Of a stretch of 64,000 bases of DNA, positions 60,725 to 64,000 are shown in pieces (position 1 is the stretch's first letter; every line of letters starts with the position of its first letter). The notes under the pieces were generated by a model. It saw only the letters and a program-made list of their open reading frames with translations, was not told where the DNA came from and made no database searches. This stretch comes from Dillenia suffruticosa (Eukaryota; Streptophyta; Magnoliopsida; Dilleniales; Dilleniaceae). The stretch lies in NCBI GenBank assembly GCA_033439265.1, contig JAVTVX010000010.1, positions 21,751,056 to 21,815,055 of the forward strand, read 5' to 3'. The translations under genes and the position numbers were made by a program.

Positions 60725-62971
60725 ATGCTTTTATAAAAAAAAAAAAAATTGAAAGACAAGTCAAATTACGAGGTTTTCCGACAAGTCAGATTACAAACCT
60801 CGGAAAAAAAAAAAAAAAAAAAGTCAAATCTCGAATCCCCGTCTAAAGCCTAAGAACCTGACCTCTGTTGGGTTGAAATTGGTCTTGACCCACCAAACTC
60901 GTATGGTGTTTAATGGACACTTCCCCGATTATAAATGTCATATTTGAGTTATAGGAATAAAAAAATATAATTTGGAAGAGTCAACATCTGTATCGAAAGA
61001 TCTCAAGATATTTAGGTCGAATTAGTTAAATAAAACCCGAATATTAATCGATGGTAAGTAATCCACTTATATTAAAAAAAGGGGAGCCCAATTCCCTGGG
61101 CCGATGTCTAACACCCGCATAGAAAAATGCCCAGCCCAATTTGACCGAAACGGTATTATCATTTGTATAAATTTTGGGTCTAATTATTTGGAAAGCCCTG
61201 AAAATCCGGCAGGGTTGATGCCTGATGAACAGGGCATTCTCCCTTGTCCAATTCGTCATTGGGCCGTCCCTTCGGGGACATCCGATTCGTCATTGGGCCT
61301 TTCTTTTGTGAATCTAAGCATGGCTAAGTTACCTACAGAAACGAAGGGCAAAGCACACGCCCCAATCGACCTATCTCTCAGAGGACCATATATAGCCTTC
61401 AGAAACCAACAACGGGCCACGTCCTAAAGTTCTTATAGAAGACAGTTTCGGCCATATTCATAAGCACCAGAGCTGAAGCCCAATAACTCCAGCAGACGGT
61501 AGACACAAATGTTAAGCGAAAGTTCGTTGTGGCCGACTGCAGTGACTGAACGATCGATTTAATAAAATAAAATATTAAAATTTTTAATTAAATTTAAAAT
61601 TTAAAATTTAAATATTAAAAAAATTACGTTATGAGAGCTACTCTGAAATAGGGTTCTATAAACACTCGAACCAAATCAATCAAAATAAAATTCTACATAC
61701 CGATTCTAGATGACAAAAAAAAAAATAGTGTGGTAAGTAATTTACGAGGAACCAAAATAATATTATTAGGCCCAATAAATCATTTAAGGAGAACGTTGTT
61801 TTTTAGGAGTAATACACTAATTTTCAAAATCGTGGGACAAATTATTTAAAATAAATCATCATACAAATATATGCATTGATATTATATCCATGAGTTCCAA
61901 ACAATTTCCTTTCAAAATGTAAAAATCTTCCGACTAAAAAATGGAAGATATTTTTTGTTAATATAGGAATTTCGGGTATTAAGTTAAATAACATTTTTCA
62001 AAAGTGAAATGAAACTTATAATTTCACTATTAGTCAATAAATTATAGGACACAAAATTACTTAATATTTGTAATTGTGAGTAATATATTTGGTAATTAAA
62101 TCAATTGTTTCTCTTTTTCTTAAAAAAAAAAAAAAAAAAAGGAGTGAAACTCTGTATTTTTCTTAAACACCGAAGAGAAGAGGCAAAACAAATAGAAAGG
62201 TAGAGATAGATTGACACAAGAAAGTATGGGAGCAGGATTTCTTTTCTTTTGTTTTCTTTTTTTAATCTTATCGGAAAAATTCCTGAGATCGTTAGATTTC
62301 AATATTATGCCTAAATTTTACCTTTGAGCAAAAATTATAAAAAGAAAGAAAAAAAAAATTGGCGGCTGTGGCCCCCCCATTATTACAATTATCGCCGCCT
62401 CTATTTGTCGCCATCAAAACCCAACTTCATTTTCCCCTTCATCCCCTTCGTTGCCGCTTCTATCTTGTGTTGAGTTTTTTATTTTTTTCAATTCAATTTT
62501 AGATTATATATGTTGCACAAATCAATTTATTTATTATTTATTTCTTTATATGATTTAAATTTTAAAATAATTTAAAGTGGATTTAGCTTTTTTTAATACA
62601 AATTACGTACAATTATTGATTTAATTTCAAGTGGATTTTTTTACGTGATTTAGATTTATGAACATGGGTCCGTACGTCAGCAGTACGGGCCTAATCGAGA
62701 GGGGGATAAGGGCAGGGCCAAGGTCTGCCTCTGCGTCGCAGTTGGTAGGGGGAGAGATGTTGCGCAAGTTATGCTAGAGTGCGCAGCCTACATCGAACCC
62801 ATTTCACCATCTTTGACTCGGTTTTCCACCGGATCAACTTACTCGTTAGCACTTCTTCGGAACAAAAGGAAACTACCACTACCGTTCGACCAACGCAACA
62901 TTTAATTTTCGTCGCACGGCCTTTTTGAATTTTCTTCCCCCAATTTTCCCGAAAACCTAACCCTAGCTTTC
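60725..62971. other. Intergenic and promoter of the right-edge kinase gene
   Basis: Contains two near-identical A-run segments (60737-60830, each with gacaagtcanattac). A more GC-rich stretch at 62690-62960 precedes the leader of the kinase gene. No TATA box stands out. Confidence 0.4.
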
Positions 62972-63187
62972 ATGATTCCTCATCTTCTTTGCTCAACTTT
63001 TCTGGGGTTACGGACTTCTGAAAATTTGGCTGATTTCATATGTGCAAATCCAAAAGGGCAACCGCAGTGGCCGAACCGAGCACCATCCGGCGAAGAACAC
63101 CGTCGCGAGCCACAACCAGATCTTCAGCGGACACAATTCAAACTCCACGAACTCCAACCCGCTTGGATCCTTCAATTAGTAACCTAA
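62972..63187 (+). promoter_or_regulatory. Upstream ORF overlapping the pseudokinase start
   Basis: An ATG 68 bp before the main start opens a 71-codon frame that overlaps the first 148 bp of the main frame in another phase. If the transcript starts upstream of it, most scanning ribosomes would have to leak past this ATG. Its protein (from MIPHLLCSTFLG) has no recognised motif. Confidence 0.45.
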
Positions 63188-64000
63188 CATCAACAACCTC
63201 TGGTTACAATACAACCGGTTCGAGCTACATAGGTTCTTCTTCCCTGACCTCTCTCTCTAGTCGAACTTCTCTCACCAGCCTCCGCGAATCGCTCCCCGAA
63301 AACCCTCACATTTACAGCTTCTCCGAAATCCGAGGTGCCACCAACAATTTCTTAGCCAAACGCTTCTCCTCTCGATCTTCGTCTTCTTCCTGGAAATGCA
63401 GTCTCCGCGGCAGAGACGTAATTATCTTCCAACGAAAGTTCCGGCGGAAAATTGAAACGAAGGAATTGAAAGAGAAACTGTATGTGATTAGTAGGAGCCA
63501 TCACATGAGCATAATCAAGCTTTTAGGCGCTTCAATTTCTGGAGATCATGTTTATCTGGTTTACGAGTTTGTAAACGGCGCGAATCTTGAGACCTGCCTT
63601 CGAAACCCTAAAAACCCTGAATTTACGGTGCTTTCGACTTGGATGTCGAGAATGCAGGTCGCTTCAGATCTCGCTCACGGTCTTGATTACATTCACAACA
63701 ACAATGGTTTAAATCTGACTCCAATACACAATCACATCAAGAGCAGTTCAATCATTGTCACAGAACCATCATTCAACGCCAAGATCTGTCATTTTGGAAC
63801 TGCGGAGTTGATCGGAGAAACTTCAGAGACAAGTCGGACTCCAGATCGGAAACTGAAAAAACCAGTCGGAGAAATTGTCGAGGAAGAAGAAGAGGAGGAA
63901 GAAGATAGGGAATTAAAGAGAAAAAACAGTGAATCAATGCAATTCGAAGGATCTAGAGGATACATGTCGCCGGAATTTCAATCCACCGGAATCGGAACTC
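63040..64000 (+). CDS. Receptor-like cytoplasmic pseudokinase related to LysM receptor kinases (5' part)
   Basis: Open from ATG 63040 to the window edge: 320 codons. A basic N-terminus (MCKSKRATAV, RRRTPSRATTR) has no signal peptide or membrane segment, so a cytoplasmic protein is likely. A Ser/Thr-rich stretch (GYNTTGSSYIGSSSLTSLSS) leads to YSFSEIRGATNNF at about 92, the usual start of RLK kinase domains. Catalytic motifs are lost: the VAIK position reads VIIFQRK (about 128-133), HRD is HNH (230-232, HNHIKSSSII), and DFG is HFG (251-253, ICHFGTA). APE survives as SPE (310-312). A run of eight Glu occurs at about 281-288. Similar proteins are annotated in other dicots as LysM-RLK-like kinases lacking LysM domains. 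A scaffold or regulatory role is inferred. The 3' end lies outside the window. Confidence 0.88.
   Translation, partial: MCKSKRATAVAEPSTIRRRTPSRATTRSSADTIQTPRTPTRLDPSISNLTSTTSGYNTTGSSYIGSSSLTSLSSRTSLTSLRESLPENPHIYSFSEIRGATNNFLAKRFSSRSSSSSWKCSLRGRDVIIFQRKFRRKIETKELKEKLYVISRSHHMSIIKLLGASISGDHVYLVYEFVNGANLETCLRNPKNPEFTVLSTWMSRMQVASDLAHGLDYIHNNNGLNLTPIHNHIKSSSIIVTEPSFNAKICHFGTAELIGETSETSRTPDRKLKKPVGEIVEEEEEEEEDRELKRKNSESMQFEGSRGYMSPEFQSTGIGT

Noticed and set aside
1..64000. CRISPR arrays, bacterial operons, ribosome binding sites or replication origins
   Set aside because: Gene structure, splice sites and families are those of a plant nuclear genome; no such arrays were seen.

Overview
The window looks like nuclear DNA of a woody eudicot. 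It is AT-rich, its genes carry several introns with GT/AG borders and T-rich acceptors, its intergenic spaces are long, and it contains plant-only families (MOM1-like, BELL homeodomain, kiwellin, plant alpha-carbonic anhydrase, LysM-receptor-type kinases). Nothing in the sequence fixes the species. Exon calls were made by eye from splice consensus, phase continuity and family knowledge; no search was run.

Layout. 1-8770: the 5' half of a minus-strand MOM1-like gene (PHD/helicase-related silencing factor) that runs off the left edge. Its introns hold a hAT-type MITE with a perfect 8-bp target duplication and a decayed LINE. 12775-15572: a LYK4/LYK5-like LysM receptor kinase pseudogene, broken by frameshifts and by a 5'-truncated RTE-type LINE with an 18-bp target duplication. 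16328-31300: a tandem series of alpha-carbonic anhydrase genes on the minus strand. Copy 1 is intact (276 codons in seven exons). Copy 2 keeps every exon but has a one-base shift in its signal peptide. Copy 3 survives only as a scrap of exon 5 plus intron 4, fused to a decayed CACTA (En/Spm) transposon. 32828-33076: a small secreted peptide gene. 34614-41560: a four-exon BEL1-like homeodomain gene (806 codons) with a split 5' leader and an upstream ORF.

42000-49000 is gene-poor. 49130-59144 is a kiwellin cluster on the minus strand: two intact single-exon genes and two C-terminal relics. Between them lie a truncated LINE carrying an RNase H domain (with target duplication), a relic of DNA ligase 1 exon 1, and a roughly 1-kb array of degenerate 135-175-bp repeats. 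60378-60724 is a short CACTA-type derivative. From 63040 to the right edge is the start of a plus-strand receptor-like cytoplasmic pseudokinase, whose HRD and DFG motifs are replaced by HNH and HFG.

The genes do not form one pathway. Several secreted or surface-facing families (kiwellins, apoplastic carbonic anhydrases, a LysM kinase relic, a peptide precursor) share a transposon-rich stretch in which tandem duplication and transposon decay have produced many relics. The most noteworthy points are the carbonic anhydrase series with its one-base lesion and its CACTA chimera, the kiwellin birth-and-death cluster, the NNHHFIPRQDF peptide precursor, and the pseudokinase.
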